DNA from: JAICYJ01 sp963766445
GTDB lineage: Bacteria > Actinomycetota > Thermoleophilia > Gaiellales > JAICJC01
Assembly (NCBI GenBank): GCA_963766445.1
Contig: CAVXZW010000013.1
Coordinates: 50,536-114,535, forward strand
Direction: 5' to 3'
Length of the DNA: 64,000 nt
Numbering within the stretch: position 1 is the first letter of the stretch; each line of letters begins with the position of its first letter. The notes beneath the pieces were generated by a model. The model was not told where the DNA came from and ran no database searches. It worked only from the letters and a program-made list of their open reading frames with translations. Positions 52,785-61,200 of the stretch are shown here, piece after piece. The translations under genes and the position numbers were made by a program.

Positions 52785-53569
52785 GGCGCCTCCGGCGGCC
52801 GGTAGGCGATCGCCTCCTCGGCCTTCGCGGCCATCAGGAACCCGATCGGCCGCTCCCGCTCCTCGGCCAGATGCGCCAGCAGGCCCGCGGTGCGCGCCAG
52901 CAGCGGCACCGCCTTCACGCTCGAGGCCGGGAACCCGAGGTCGAGCATGACGGCCGCGATCGGCATCGACACGTTCATGGTCAGCGGGCGCCCCCAGGCC
53001 TCCGGCACGGCCGTTCCGAAGTGCCGGGCCATGGCCACGTGCGGCCCCGCCGCGCCGCGCTCGTCGGCCAGCTCCAGGATCCGCTCAGCGCGGGGGTCGA
53101 CCGGGCGGTGCAGCGGGTGCCCGAACCCGGGCGCCCGGTCGCCGGCCGCGTGGATGGCCGCCGCCATGGCAGCGGCCACGCCGGCCGCGTCCTCGCCCGC
53201 GCTCACGCGCGCCTGCGCGTCGTCCAGCAGCTGAGCACAGGGCTCGGCGGTGCCCAGCACCACCGGCCCGCATCCGAGGATGCCCGCGGCGACGGCACCC
53301 TGCAGCGAGCCGGGATCCGCGTCCAGCGTCATCCGCGCGGCCACGCTGGTGGGCATCATGCCGTGCTCGGCGATCGCGATCAGCAGCAGGTCGAGGAAGT
53401 AGCGCTGCTGCTCGGTGGGCTCGTCGCCGGTCAGCAGCAGGTGGAAGTACTCGGTGAAGCTGAGCCGCCCCATCAGGTCACCGCAGAGGTCGCGCCCGCG
53501 CACCTCGACGCGGTCGGGATAGGCCTGGCAGATGTGACTGGCGGGGTCCCCGGGCTTGCCGATCTGCAT
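52781..53569 (-). CDS. Citrate synthase-like protein (citryl-CoA lyase type)
   Basis: 262 residues of the citrate synthase fold, far shorter than full citrate synthases (about 370-430) and like free-standing citryl-CoA lyase domains. Catalytic His candidates are His69 (IAIAEHGMMPTSVAARMT), and His151/His154 in APGFGHPLHRPVDPRAERIL. Further marks are LTMNVSMPIAAVMLDLGFPA and GLLAHLAEERERPIGFLMAA. It would form or cleave a C-C bond next to an acyl-CoA. First gene of an operon with a PaaK-like ligase, a VOC protein and a GST-like protein. The start at MQIGKPGDP was chosen because it begins the family pattern. Confidence 0.82.
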
Positions 53570-53722
53570 GCGGTGTGCCTTTCTGACGGGTGGCGGCCGG
53601 ATTCGCCCGCGAACGATATCCGCCGGAGCCGATCGCCCGTCGGCCGACATGGATATCGTCCTTGACAAACTTTATTGTCGGTGCCATCATGTCGCCATTG
53701 ACCACGAGGCTGGGGGAGCAGG

Positions 53723-54295
53723 ATGCGCAAGCTGATCGTTTCGGAGTTCGTGACGCTGGACGGCGTGATGGAGGACCCGGGTGGCGCCGAGGGCTTCGAT
53801 CGCGGCGGCTGGGCCTTCAAGTTCGAGCGCGGTCCCGACGGCGACGCGTTCAAGGTGGACGAGGTGTTCGGCAGCGACGCGCTGCTGCTGGGCCGGCGCA
53901 CCTACGAGGGATTCGCCGCCGCCTGGCCGGAGCGCACCGACGAGGCCGGGTTCGCCGACAGGATGAACTCGATGGCGAAGTACGTGGTGTCGGGCACGCT
54001 CGAGCGGGCCGACTGGAACAACACGACGGTGATCGGCGGCGACCTCGCCGACGGCGTCCGCGCCCTCAAGTCCCAGGACGGTGGCGACATCCTGGTGGCG
54101 GGCAGCGGCCGGCTGGTGGCCGGCCTCGTGGAGCACGACCTGGTGGACGAGTACCGGCTGATGGTGTTTCCGACCATCCTCGGCCGTGGCCGGCGGCTGT
54201 TCCCCGAGTCCGATGCGACCGCCGATCTGGAGCTGGTCGAGGCCAGGCCGTCGGCCGACGTGACGCTGATGATCCTGCGGCCGAAGCGGAGCTGA
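53723..54295 (+). CDS. RibD C-terminal/dihydrofolate-reductase-like protein
   Basis: 190 residues, intact. DHFR-like pattern: LIVSEFVTLDGVMEDPGGAE, VFGSDALLLGRRTYEGFAAA, AKYVVSGTLERADWNNTTVI, GGDILVAGSGRLVAGLVEHD LVDEYRLMVFPTILGRGRRL. NADPH-type reductase fold. It precedes by 2 bp an ArsR-like HTH gene, followed in turn by an SRPBCC gene, a triple common in actinobacteria. No substrate can be given. Confidence 0.85.
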   Translation: MRKLIVSEFVTLDGVMEDPGGAEGFDRGGWAFKFERGPDGDAFKVDEVFGSDALLLGRRTYEGFAAAWPERTDEAGFADRMNSMAKYVVSGTLERADWNNTTVIGGDLADGVRALKSQDGGDILVAGSGRLVAGLVEHDLVDEYRLMVFPTILGRGRRLFPESDATADLELVEARPSADVTLMILRPKRS

Positions 54296-54297
54296 GG

Positions 54298-54900
54298 ATG
54301 CTCGACGTCGCCGTGATCGACGATCCCACCGCCGCCGAGGTCACGCTCGACCCGGTGCGGGCGCGGCTGCTGGCGGCGCTGGCCGAGCCGGGCTCGGCCA
54401 GCACGCTGGCGGCGCGCGAGGGCCTGTCCCGCCAGCGCGTCAACTATCACCTGCGCGCGCTCGAGCGCCATGGCCTGCTGGAGCTGGTGGAGGAGCGCCG
54501 CAGGGGCAACTGCACGGAGCGGGTGATGCAGGCGACGGCCGCGTCCTACGTGATCTCGCCGGCGGCGCTGTCGCCGCTTCAGCCCGACCCAGCGCGCGCG
54601 CCCGACCAGCTGTCGGCAGCGTGGATGCTGGCGGTGGGCGCGCGGCTGGTGCGTGAGCTGGGCGAGCTGATGGCAGGAGCGCTGCGGGCCGGCAAGCCGC
54701 TCGCCACGTTTACGATCGACAGCGAGATCACGTTCGCGTCCGCGGCCGACAGGGCGGCGTTCGCCGACGATCTGGCCGGTGCCGTTTCGTCGCTGGCCGC
54801 CCGGTACCACACGGAGGGCGCGCGCAACGGGCGCCGCCATCGGCTGGTGGTAGCCCTGCACCCCAGCCTGACGCACACCAATAGAAAGGACGCACCATGA
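54298..54900 (+). CDS. ArsR-like winged-helix regulator
   Basis: 200 residues. The N-terminal winged helix is ARLLAALAEPGSASTLAARE GLSRQRVNYHLRALERHGLL, with wing ELVEERRRGNCTERVMQATA. The C-terminal ~110 residues are helical and may bind a ligand (SAAWMLAVGARLVRELGELM, FASAADRAAFADDLAGAVSS). ATG 2 bp after the RibD-like stop; the stop overlaps the SRPBCC start by 4 bp. It probably controls its own operon. Confidence 0.83.
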   Translation: MLDVAVIDDPTAAEVTLDPVRARLLAALAEPGSASTLAAREGLSRQRVNYHLRALERHGLLELVEERRRGNCTERVMQATAASYVISPAALSPLQPDPARAPDQLSAAWMLAVGARLVRELGELMAGALRAGKPLATFTIDSEITFASAADRAAFADDLAGAVSSLAARYHTEGARNGRRHRLVVALHPSLTHTNRKDAP

Positions 54901-55637
54901 GCCGCGAGTTCGAGATCAGGCGCGAGGTCGAGCTGCCCGGAACCCCCGAGCAGGTGTGGGATGCGGTCGCCACCGGCAACGGCGCCGCGGGGTGGATGTT
55001 CCCGACCGGTGAGGGCGCGCCCAGTGCCGTCGGCGAGGTGTGGGCCGGCCACACCGTGACCGTGTTCGACCCGCCGCGCCATCTGGCCGTGCGCGCGGAG
55101 AGCGATGAGTTCACGAACGCGCTCGAGTACCAGATCGAGGCGGCGCCGGGCGGTGCGGTGCTTCGCTACGTGCACAGCGGCATCCTCACCGGCGACTGGG
55201 ACGCCCAGTACGACGGCGCCAGCCGCCACACCGACTTCTATCTGCACTCGCTGGGCGAGTACCTCGGCCACTTCGCCGGCCGTACGGTCACCTACATCGG
55301 CGCCAGCGGCCCCGAGGACGCGCTCGAGCCGAGCGCCTTCGCGGCCGTTCGGGCCGCGCTCGGGTTGGGGCCCGATGCGGCCGTCGGCGACCGCGTGGCA
55401 ATCGACGTGGCGGGTGCCGGGCGGGTGGACGCCGAGGTCGACTACCTGGAGGACATCTTCATCGGCCTCCGCGGCGACGATGCGCTCTACCGCTTCTATG
55501 GCCGCGGCGGCATGGGCATGCCGGTGTTCGCCGGACACCACCTGTTCGCGGAGGGCGCCGATCGCGAGGCGGCCGAGGCGGCATGGACGGCCTGGCTGGA
55601 GCAGGCGATCGTGGCGTTCGGCGTTACATGGATTTGA
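54897..55637 (+). CDS. SRPBCC/AHSA1-type protein
   Basis: 246 residues. The first ~140 form an AHSA1-like SRPBCC domain: FEIRREVELPGTPEQVWDAV, GNGAAGWMFPTGEGAPSAVG, FDPPRHLAVRAESDEFTNAL, HTDFYLHSLGEYLGHFAGRT. The last ~100 (ASGPEDALEPSAFAAVRAAL, AIDVAGAGRVDAEVDYLEDI) are a second, related or repeat-like domain. Such proteins have a hydrophobic cavity for ligands. Paired with an ArsR-like regulator by a 4-bp overlap, a common actinobacterial arrangement. Function unknown. Confidence 0.83.
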   Translation: MSREFEIRREVELPGTPEQVWDAVATGNGAAGWMFPTGEGAPSAVGEVWAGHTVTVFDPPRHLAVRAESDEFTNALEYQIEAAPGGAVLRYVHSGILTGDWDAQYDGASRHTDFYLHSLGEYLGHFAGRTVTYIGASGPEDALEPSAFAAVRAALGLGPDAAVGDRVAIDVAGAGRVDAEVDYLEDIFIGLRGDDALYRFYGRGGMGMPVFAGHHLFAEGADREAAEAAWTAWLEQAIVAFGVTWI

Positions 55638-55763
55638 TTCCTGATACGTGGCGCGTCGTCCGCGATCAGCGTCATCGCAGATCGCTCCCGACGGGCGCAA
55701 GCCGTGGCCTGCAGCTTCCCGACGTCCAGCGCCCGCGCCCTATCCTGCGCCCCGCAGAACCGC

Positions 55764-56395
55764 GTGACCCTACCCGCGGCGCAGCTGATCGCAATCCCGC
55801 CCGCGGGCTGGTCTACGGCAACCGCGGCTGCCTGCACGATGCCGGCGGGCGGATCCGGCGCGACTTCGCGGTGCGGCGCTGGATCGCCTGCCGGCTCGAG
55901 TTCCGGGGCTGGCAGCGCGGGCCCAAGATGCAGCCGGGCACGGTTCACCGAGCTGTTCTTCCTGGATGACGCGACGGCGCTTGCGGCCGGCCACCGGCCC
56001 TGCGCCCTGTGCCGCCGCGAGGACTACAACCGGCTGCTCGAGGTGTGGGGACGGCTGCACCCGGGCGACCACGGAGCCGACGCGATCGACCTGCGGCTGC
56101 ACGACCAGCGCCTCGACGGACGCGAGCGGCGTCTGCACGCGGCCGCCTACGACGAGCTCCCCGACGGCGCCTACGTGATGGTCCGAGGACGCTCCCTGGC
56201 TGGTCTGGGGCGACGGCCTGCTGCGCTGGTCGGCCTCCGGCTACCAGCGGCGGGTGCCGCGGCCGCCGCGTGGACGGGCGCAGCTGCTGACGCCGCCCTC
56301 GCTGGTCGAGCTGCTGCGCGACGGGTGGCACGGGGCTGGTGCCGCTCGCTCACCCCAGCCACAGGTCGGCCGGCTGTGGCACGCTGTCGGGGTGA
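55764..56395 (+). CDS. Conserved hypothetical protein with GNRGCLHD and HRPCALCRR motifs (several frameshifts)
   Basis: After repair, about 210 residues: VTLPAAQLIAIP, then ARGLVYGNRGCLHDAGGRIR, RWIACRLEFRGWQRG, FTELFFLDDATALAAGHRPC ALCRREDYNRLLEVWGRLHP, HDQRLDGRERRLHAAAYDEL and APWLVWGDGLLRWSASGYQR, ending LVPLAHPSHRSAGCGTLSG. Frames change near 55795, 55930, 56185 and 56337. The Cys-x-x-Cys after HRPC suggests a metal or nucleic-acid-binding knuckle. The family is one I recognise only as hypothetical. A start at 55764 (GTG) is preferred; the frame opening at 55628 does not look protein-like before it. The stop overlaps the next GTG. Confidence 0.55.
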
Positions 56396-56941
56396 CGCGC
56401 CAGATCGGACTGCTGCGGGGCATCAACGTGGGCGGGAGGAACCGCGTCCCGATGGCGCAGCTGCGCGAGCTGATGGAGGCGCTCGGCTACACGGGCGTGG
56501 AGACGCTGCTGCAGAGCGGCAACGTCGTCTTCGGCAGCAAGGAGCCGGCGGCGACCTCGGAGCGCCGGATCGCCGAGCGGCTGCACGAGCAGACGGGGCT
56601 CGACATCAAGGTGCTGGTGCGCACGCGCGCGCGAGATGGCGGCGGTCGTCAAGCGCAACCCGCTGCGCGAGCACGCCGACAATCCCAAGCACCACCACGT
56701 GGTGTTCCTTTCGGCCCGCCCCGACCCCAAGCTGGTGGCGGCCGTCGACCCGGCCGACTACGAGCCGGAGATGTTCCGGCTGCACGGGCGCGAGCTGTTC
56801 ATGTGGTGGCCGGCCGGCGTCCACAAGGCCCGTCTCACGCACTCCTTCTGGGAGCGTAAGCTGAAGGTGACGGCCACCGCCCGCAACTGGAACACGGTGG
56901 AGCGGCTGCTCGAGCTGGCGGGCACCGACGGCCCCGTCTGA
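56392..56941 (+). CDS. DUF1697 family protein (one frameshift)
   Basis: About 183 residues after repair: TRQIGLLRGINVGGRNRVPM, AQLRELMEALGYTGVETLLQ SGNVVFGSKE, then after a break near 56628 VKRNPLREHADNPKHHHVVF, ELFMWWPAGVHKARLTHSFW and TARNWNTVERLLELAG. The LLRGINVGG start, SGN-V-V/F-F and T-A-R-N-W-N-T ends are diagnostic of DUF1697. Function unknown. GTG start overlapping the preceding stop. Confidence 0.82.
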
Positions 56942-57014
56942 GCGGGTTTCGGCGGCACGATCGGCGCGGGGCCTGTGATACCGTCCAAGCGCTCAACCGA
57001 CGAGAGGTTTTCGC

Positions 57015-57176
57015 GTGGCCACAGGTGTCCGAGTGCTCGTTACGCTGGCGTGTCAAGAGTGCAAGCGGCGTAACTATCAGACCAACAAATCGAAGCGCAA
57101 CTCGCCCGACCGGATCGAGTTCTCCAAGTACTGCCGTTGGTGCGGGAAGCATACGCCGCACAAGGAGACTCGCTAG
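57015..57176 (+). CDS. rpmG: Ribosomal protein bL33
   Basis: 53 residues, GTG start: VATGVRVLVTLACQECKRRN YQTNKSKRNSPDRIEFSKYC RWCGKHTPHKETR. Two CxxC pairs (CQEC and CRWC) make it the zinc-binding form. First gene of the ribosomal/transcription cluster, 4 bp before secE. A -10-like GATACC lies about 35 bp upstream of the start, but the promoter is not certain. Confidence 0.95.
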   Translation: MATGVRVLVTLACQECKRRNYQTNKSKRNSPDRIEFSKYCRWCGKHTPHKETR

Positions 57177-57180
57177 CCCG

Positions 57181-57489
57181 ATGGCACGTCGCAGCCGTCA
57201 GCCGGCGCAGACAGGTCGGCGGAGCGTGACCGCGCCGCTGGCGGGCAAGCCCAAGAGCCAGTCCGGCGGCGACCCAGTCCAGCGCAAGAAGGGCACGTTC
57301 AGCCGGGCGCGCGGGTTCGTCGGCGAGGTTCGCGGCGAGCTGGCCAAGGTCGACTTCCCCAACCGGCAGCAGACCTGGCAGTCCACCTCGGTCGTGATCA
57401 GCGCGTGCGTGCTGGTGGGCCTGTACCTGTACGGCCTCGACCAGGTCTTCGCACGTCTTGTCTCCGACCTCCTCGACCTCCAGAAATGA
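57181..57489 (+). CDS. secE: Preprotein translocase subunit SecE
   Basis: 102 residues. A basic cytosolic N-terminus (about 1-38, rich in Arg, Lys, Gln) precedes the conserved amphipathic stretch GFVGEVRGELAKVDFPNRQQ TWQSTSVVI and a single C-terminal transmembrane helix (about 68-90, STSVVISACVLVGLYLYGLD). It stabilises SecY in the Sec translocon. Located between rpmG and nusG in the standard order. Confidence 0.95.
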   Translation: MARRSRQPAQTGRRSVTAPLAGKPKSQSGGDPVQRKKGTFSRARGFVGEVRGELAKVDFPNRQQTWQSTSVVISACVLVGLYLYGLDQVFARLVSDLLDLQK

Positions 57490-57499
57490 CGGAGCCCAC

Positions 57500-58024
57500 A
57501 TGTTTCGCTGGTATGTGATCAACACCTATTCCGGCCACGAGAACAAGGTCAAGGCCAACCTCGAGCACCGCGTCAAGTCGATGAACCAGGAGATGACGGT
57601 GCGCCGCGTGGTGGTGCCGACCGAGTCCGTCGTCGAGACCAAGGACGGCCAGAAGGTGCAGACCGAGCGGCGGCTGTGGCCCGGCTACGTGCTGGTCAAC
57701 ATGGACCTGACCGACGAGGCGTGGACGCTGGTCAAGAACACCCCGGGCGTGACCGGGTTCGTCGGCGCGCAGAACAAGCCGGTGCCGCTGTCGCAGCCCG
57801 AGGTCGACCGCATGCTGCACACCGCGTCGGCCGCGCCGGCGCCGAAGCAGAAGGCCGAGTTCTCGCTGGGCGAGAGCGTCAAGGTGATCTCCGGCCCGCT
57901 GTCCGACTTCGACGGCGAGATCGCCGAGATCAACGAGGACCAGGGCAAGCTGAAGGTGCTGGTCTCGATCTTCGAGCGCCAGGTGCCGGTCGAGCTGGAG
58001 TTCGACAAGGTCAAGAAGATCTGA
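57500..58024 (+). CDS. nusG: Transcription termination/antitermination factor NusG
   Basis: 174 residues. NGN domain: MFRWYVINTYSGHENKVKAN, VVVPTESVVETKDGQKVQTE, RRLWPGYVLVNMDLTDEAWT, VTGFVGAQNKPVPLSQPEVD. KOW domain: FSLGESVKVISGPLSDFDGE IAEINEDQGKLKVLVSIFER. No long insertion between the two, a minimal NusG. Binds RNA polymerase and couples it to the ribosome. 10 bp after secE. Confidence 0.97.
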   Translation: MFRWYVINTYSGHENKVKANLEHRVKSMNQEMTVRRVVVPTESVVETKDGQKVQTERRLWPGYVLVNMDLTDEAWTLVKNTPGVTGFVGAQNKPVPLSQPEVDRMLHTASAAPAPKQKAEFSLGESVKVISGPLSDFDGEIAEINEDQGKLKVLVSIFERQVPVELEFDKVKKI

Positions 58025-58101
58025 TCCAACTATCTAGTCGCACTCACGAGCGTGGGAGCCGGGCGCAGCGTCCGGCGCATGCACCACTAAGGAGGAAGTA
58101 C

Positions 58102-58530
58102 ATGGCCAAGAAGGTCATCAAGGTCATCAAGCTGCAGATCCCCGCCGGGCAGGCAAACCCGGCGCCGCCGGTGGGCCCCGCCCTCGGCCAGCACGGGGTC
58201 AACATCATGGACTTCTGCAAGGCGTTCAACGCCGAGACGCAGGGGCCGAACAACGGCCAGATCACGCCGGTCGAGATCAGCGTCTACGAGGACCGCTCGT
58301 TCACGTTCATCACCAAGACGCCGCCCGCGGCCGTCCTGATCAAGGAGGCGCTGAACCTGCAGTCCGGTTCGGGCGAGCCCAACCGCACGAAGGTCGGCAC
58401 CATCAGCCGTGATCAGCTGCGCGCGATCGCGGAGCGCAAGATGCCCGACCTGAACGCCAACGACGTCGAGGCCGCCATGAACATCGTGGCCGGAACCGCC
58501 CGCTCGATGGGCGTGGAGGTGGGGCGCTGA
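58102..58530 (+). CDS. rplK: Ribosomal protein uL11
   Basis: 142 residues: VIKLQIPAGQANPAPPVGPA LGQHGVNIMDFCKAFNAETQ (the thiostrepton-region Pro stretch), then SFTFITKTPPAAVLIKEALN and NANDVEAAMNIVAGTARSMG. A strong Shine-Dalgarno (AAGGAGG) lies 6 bp before the ATG. 77-bp spacer after nusG. The stop overlaps the rplA start by one base (TGATG). Confidence 0.97.
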   Translation: MAKKVIKVIKLQIPAGQANPAPPVGPALGQHGVNIMDFCKAFNAETQGPNNGQITPVEISVYEDRSFTFITKTPPAAVLIKEALNLQSGSGEPNRTKVGTISRDQLRAIAERKMPDLNANDVEAAMNIVAGTARSMGVEVGR

Positions 58531-59257
58531 TGGCCGGCAAGAAGTACACCGGAGCACGCTCCCAGGTCGACCGCGAGCGGCTGTACGCGCCGCTCGACGC
58601 CGTGCGCACCTGAAGTCGCTGGACACCGCCAAGTTCGACGAGACGGTCGAGGTGCACATCCGGCTGGGCGTGAACGTCCGCCATGCCGACCAGCAGCTGC
58701 GCGGGACGCTGTTCCTGCCGCACGGTCTCGGCAAGTCGGTGACCGTGGCCGTGTTCGCGCAGGGCGAGAAGGCCAAGGAGGCCGAGGAGGCAGGCGCCGA
58801 CGTGGTCGGCGGCGATGACCTGGCCGCGCGCATCACCGAGGGGTGGAGCGACTTCGACGTCGCGATCGCCACGCCCGACATGATGGGCACCGTCGGGCGG
58901 CTGGGCCGCATCCTCGGCCCGCAGGGCAAGATGCCCAGCCCCAAGGCCGGCACCATCACCTTCGACATCGGCAAGGCCGTCGGCGACGTCAAGTCGGGCA
59001 AGATCGAGTACCGCACCGACCGCACGGGGATCGTGCACGCGGCGCTCGGCAAGAAGTCGTTCGACGAGCAGGCGCTGGTCGAGAACTACCAGGCGGTGCT
59101 GGAGGAGATCCTTCGCGCCAAGCCGTCCTCCGCGAAGGGCCGCTACCTGCGCTCGATCACGATCGCGTCGACGATGAGCCCGGGCATCAAGCTGGACACG
59201 ACCCGGATCCGCGACCTGATGGAGGACGCCGCCGCGCCTGCGGCTGCGGCCGTCTAG
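58530..59257 (+). CDS. rplA: Ribosomal protein uL1 (one frameshift, probably sequence error)
   Basis: About 241 residues after repair: AGKKYTGARSQVDRERLYAP, then LKSLDTAKFDETVEVHIRLG, VNVRHADQQLRGTLFLPHGL, DVAIATPDMMGTVGRLGRIL GPQGKMPSPKAGTI, GKIEYRTDRTGIVHAALGKK. The frame is lost at about 58605-58612, where GTGCGCACCTGAAG would read through if one C were added in the CC run. As L1 is single-copy and the rest is perfectly conserved, a base-calling error is far more likely than a pseudogene. L1 also represses its own operon by binding mRNA. Confidence 0.93.
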
Positions 59258-59279
59258 AGTTACCACAGCAAACCGCGCG

Positions 59280-59400
59280 TACCGCGCCAGAGACCGTCGG
59301 GGCCGCAAGGCTCAAACCACCCACCCGACCGAGGCCGGCCAGTCTTGGAGCTCTCGCTCCGCCTGCGCCCGCCACTCATGTGGACGCGAGCAGAGCGAGA
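59280..59400 (+). ncRNA. Ribosomal protein L10 leader (autoregulatory mRNA structure)
   Basis: The 155-bp gap before rplJ has the pieces of the L10(L7/L12)4 leader: AGACCGTCGGGG, CCGCAAGGCTC, then CCGACCGAGGCCGGCC, which can pair into the kink-turn-bearing structure bound by L10-L12. A second hairpin (GAGCTCTCGCTCC... with GAGCAGAGCGAG) lies before the AGGAGG of rplJ. In known leaders, L10 binding lowers translation or causes termination. Ends are approximate because I folded it by eye. Confidence 0.65.
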
Positions 59401-59412
59401 GGAGGTGAGGAG

Positions 59413-59944
59413 ATGAACCAAGACGAGAAGCGTGAGGTGGTCGAGCGCCTGGTGGCCCAGATCAAGGAGGCCAAGGCGATGATCGTGACCGACTACCGTG
59501 GCCTCACGGTGACCCAGACCGCCGAGGTGCGCAGAGCATTGACCGAAGCCGGGGCATCGTTCCACGTGGCCAAGAACACGCTTGCCCGGATCGCTGCAGA
59601 GCAGGCCGAGCGGCCGACGCTGATCGAGTTCCTGCAGGGGCCGACGGCGATCGCCTTCATCGAGGACGATCCGGCCCCCGCCGCCAAGAAGCTGTCCGAG
59701 GTGGCCCGCTCGACCCGCATCCTTGCGGTCAAGGGCGGCGTCATGAACGGTCACACGCTGACTCGCGGAGCAGATCCGCGAGCTGGGCGAGCTGCCGCCG
59801 CGCACCACGCTGCTGTCGCAGGTGGTGGGTGCCGTGGCCGGCCCCACGCAGGGCACCGTCAACGTGCTGAACGCACCGCTGCGAGACATCGTGGCCGTGC
59901 TCGATTCGTATATCGCAAAACGCCAAGAGGCAGAAGCTGCCTAG
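59413..59944 (+). CDS. rplJ: Ribosomal protein uL10 (one frameshift, probably sequence error)
   Basis: About 177 residues after repair: MNQDEKREVVERLVAQIKEA KAMIVTDYRGLTVTQ, GASFHVAKNTLARIAAEQAE, FLQGPTAIAFIEDDPAPAAK, LAVKGGVMNGHTLT, and one frame later QIRELGELPPRTTLLSQVVG AVAG. The break near 59760-59768 is explained by one extra base in CGCGGAGCAG. Preceded by AGGAGG. L10 carries the L12 stalk and binds the leader upstream for feedback control. Confidence 0.93.
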
Positions 59945-59962
59945 AACGAAGGGACGCGACAG

Positions 59963-60349
59963 ATGCCTGTCGAGAAGATCGTTGAGGAACTGAACAAGCT
60001 GTCCGTGCTGGAGCTGGTCGAGCTCAAGAAGTCGCTCGAGGAGGCCTGGGACGTGTCGGCCGCCGCGGCGGCGCCGGTGATGGTTGCCGCGCCCGCTGGC
60101 GGTGGCGGTGGTGGCGGTGGCGGCGAGCAGGAGGAGCAGAGCTCCTTCGACGTCGTGCTGACCGGTACCGGTGACAAGAAGATCCAGGTGATCAAGGTCA
60201 TCCGTGAGCTGACCGGCCTGGGCCTGAAGGAGGCCAAGGCTGTTGCCGACGAGGCTCCCGCCCCCGTCAAGGAGGGCGCGGCCAAGGACGAGGCCGAGCA
60301 GATGAAGGCGAAGCTCGAGGAGGCTGGAGCAACTGTCGAGCTCAAGTAG
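59963..60349 (+). CDS. rplL: Ribosomal protein bL12 (L7/L12)
   Basis: 128 residues. N-terminal dimerisation helices (IVEELNKLSVLELVELKKSL EEAWDVS), a hinge, and the GTPase-factor-binding C-terminal domain (FDVVLTGTGDKKIQVIKVIR ELTGLGLKEAKAVADEAPAP). The hinge is unusual: an Ala/Val-rich part followed by nine glycines (GGGGGGGGG) and EQEEQ, in place of the common Ala/Pro-rich hinge. No frame break. Confidence 0.97.
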   Translation: MPVEKIVEELNKLSVLELVELKKSLEEAWDVSAAAAAPVMVAAPAGGGGGGGGGEQEEQSSFDVVLTGTGDKKIQVIKVIRELTGLGLKEAKAVADEAPAPVKEGAAKDEAEQMKAKLEEAGATVELK

Positions 60350-60383
60350 CACTCTGCGAACGGCTGCTGAAGCGGCTCCGGTG

Positions 60384-60403
60384 CCTTCCCCCGACGGGGA
60401 GGG
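60384..60403 (+). terminator. Hairpin after rplL (attenuator or processing site)
   Basis: CCTTCCCC (60384-60391) can pair with GGGGAGGG (60396-60403) around a 4-base loop, one G-U pair. No T-run follows, so it is at most a weak intrinsic terminator or an mRNA processing/stability element between rplL and the NlpC/P60 gene. In many bacteria an attenuator lies in exactly this rplL-rpoB interval. Confidence 0.4.
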
Positions 60404-60428
60404 TGCCGGGGCCGGTAAAATCCCTGCT

Positions 60429-61094
60429 GTGGAAAAGGCATCCTGCATTCGCCCCTACGCCGCGCTGCGCGACAAGCCGAAGCAGTCGGCCGAGCAGCGC
60501 ACCCAGGCGCTGTTCGCCGACCCCATCGACGTTGTCGAGCAGAGCAACGGCTGGGCGCGCGTCGTGCTGGCCGACGGCTACGAGGGCTACCTCGAATCCG
60601 ACGCGCTCGGCGAGCCGCTGCCCAAGGAGCGCGCGCACGTGGTGGTGGTGCCGCAGGCGGCCGACCGCTACATGGGCACCTGGCTGCCGGCGCCGGGCCT
60701 TCGCACCGAGCCGCTGGCCGCCGCGCGGCGCAAGGCGAGCGGCGAGGCGATCGCCGAGGCCGCGCTGATGTTCCTGGGCGCTCCCTACGAGTGGGGCGGC
60801 CTCACGGTCGAGGGCATCGACTGCTCCGGCCTGGTGCAGGCCGTGCATCGCCGCTTCGGGATGCTGCTGCCGCGCAACGCCGATCAGCAGGAGACCGCCG
60901 GACACGAGGTGTCGCTGCGGTCGGCCCAGCCCGGCGACCTGCTCTGCTACGGCGACCACATCGCCATCGCGCTTGAGTCAGGCGATATCGTGCACGCGTC
61001 GAAGGAGCAGGGCAAGGTGGTGCAGGAGCCGCATCCGGCTGACCTGAAGAAGCGCCTGCGCACCGTCCGCCGCGTGTTCGACGGCGACGACTGA
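60429..61094 (+). CDS. NlpC/P60 cysteine peptidase with SH3-like domain, inserted between rplL and rpoB
   Basis: 221 residues from the GTG at 60429 (VEKASCIRPYAALRDKPKQS); an in-frame GTG at 60381 lies in the rplL-distal hairpin and is less likely. N-terminal bacterial SH3-like region (about 1-85: DPIDVVEQSNGWARVVLADG YEGYLESDALG), then an NlpC/P60 domain: ALMFLGAPYEWGGLTVEGID CSGLVQAVHRRFGM with the catalytic Cys, and GDLLCYGDHIAIALESGDIV HASKEQG with the His. It resembles dipeptidyl-peptidase VI/YkfC-type enzymes that cut cell-wall peptides. No signal peptide is visible, so a cytosolic role in peptide recycling is likely. Its place in the ribosomal cluster is unusual. Confidence 0.87.
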   Translation: MEKASCIRPYAALRDKPKQSAEQRTQALFADPIDVVEQSNGWARVVLADGYEGYLESDALGEPLPKERAHVVVVPQAADRYMGTWLPAPGLRTEPLAAARRKASGEAIAEAALMFLGAPYEWGGLTVEGIDCSGLVQAVHRRFGMLLPRNADQQETAGHEVSLRSAQPGDLLCYGDHIAIALESGDIVHASKEQGKVVQEPHPADLKKRLRTVRRVFDGDD

Positions 61095-61108
61095 TCCGGC
61101 TCGCGGAC

Positions 61109-61136
61109 TTGACCGCCGGGGGGCTTTCGGTATAGT
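61109..61136 (+). promoter_or_regulatory. Sigma-70-like promoter of rpoB
   Basis: TTGACC (61109-61114), a 16-bp spacer, then TATAGT (61131-61136): one mismatch per hexamer to the housekeeping consensus and the best promoter seen in the window. It begins 15 bp after the NlpC/P60 stop, so rpoB can be transcribed separately from the ribosomal operon. Confidence 0.75.
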
Positions 61137-61200
61137 GATTGCAGGTACCCCGTTGCGGAAGCCCATCCCGCGGCGGGGCCGACCGACCGTGTTTGCGTGA

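Noticed and set aside
55628..55763. Coding start MDLIPDTWRVV for the hypothetical gene
   Set aside because: The frame continues without resemblance to the family until ARGLVYGNRGCLHD, which is reached better from the GTG at 55764 plus a frame correction.
58600..58615. Programmed frameshift in rplA
   Set aside because: There is no slippery heptamer or downstream pseudoknot, and similar breaks occur in many unrelated genes, so an indel error is more likely. The same holds for rplJ.
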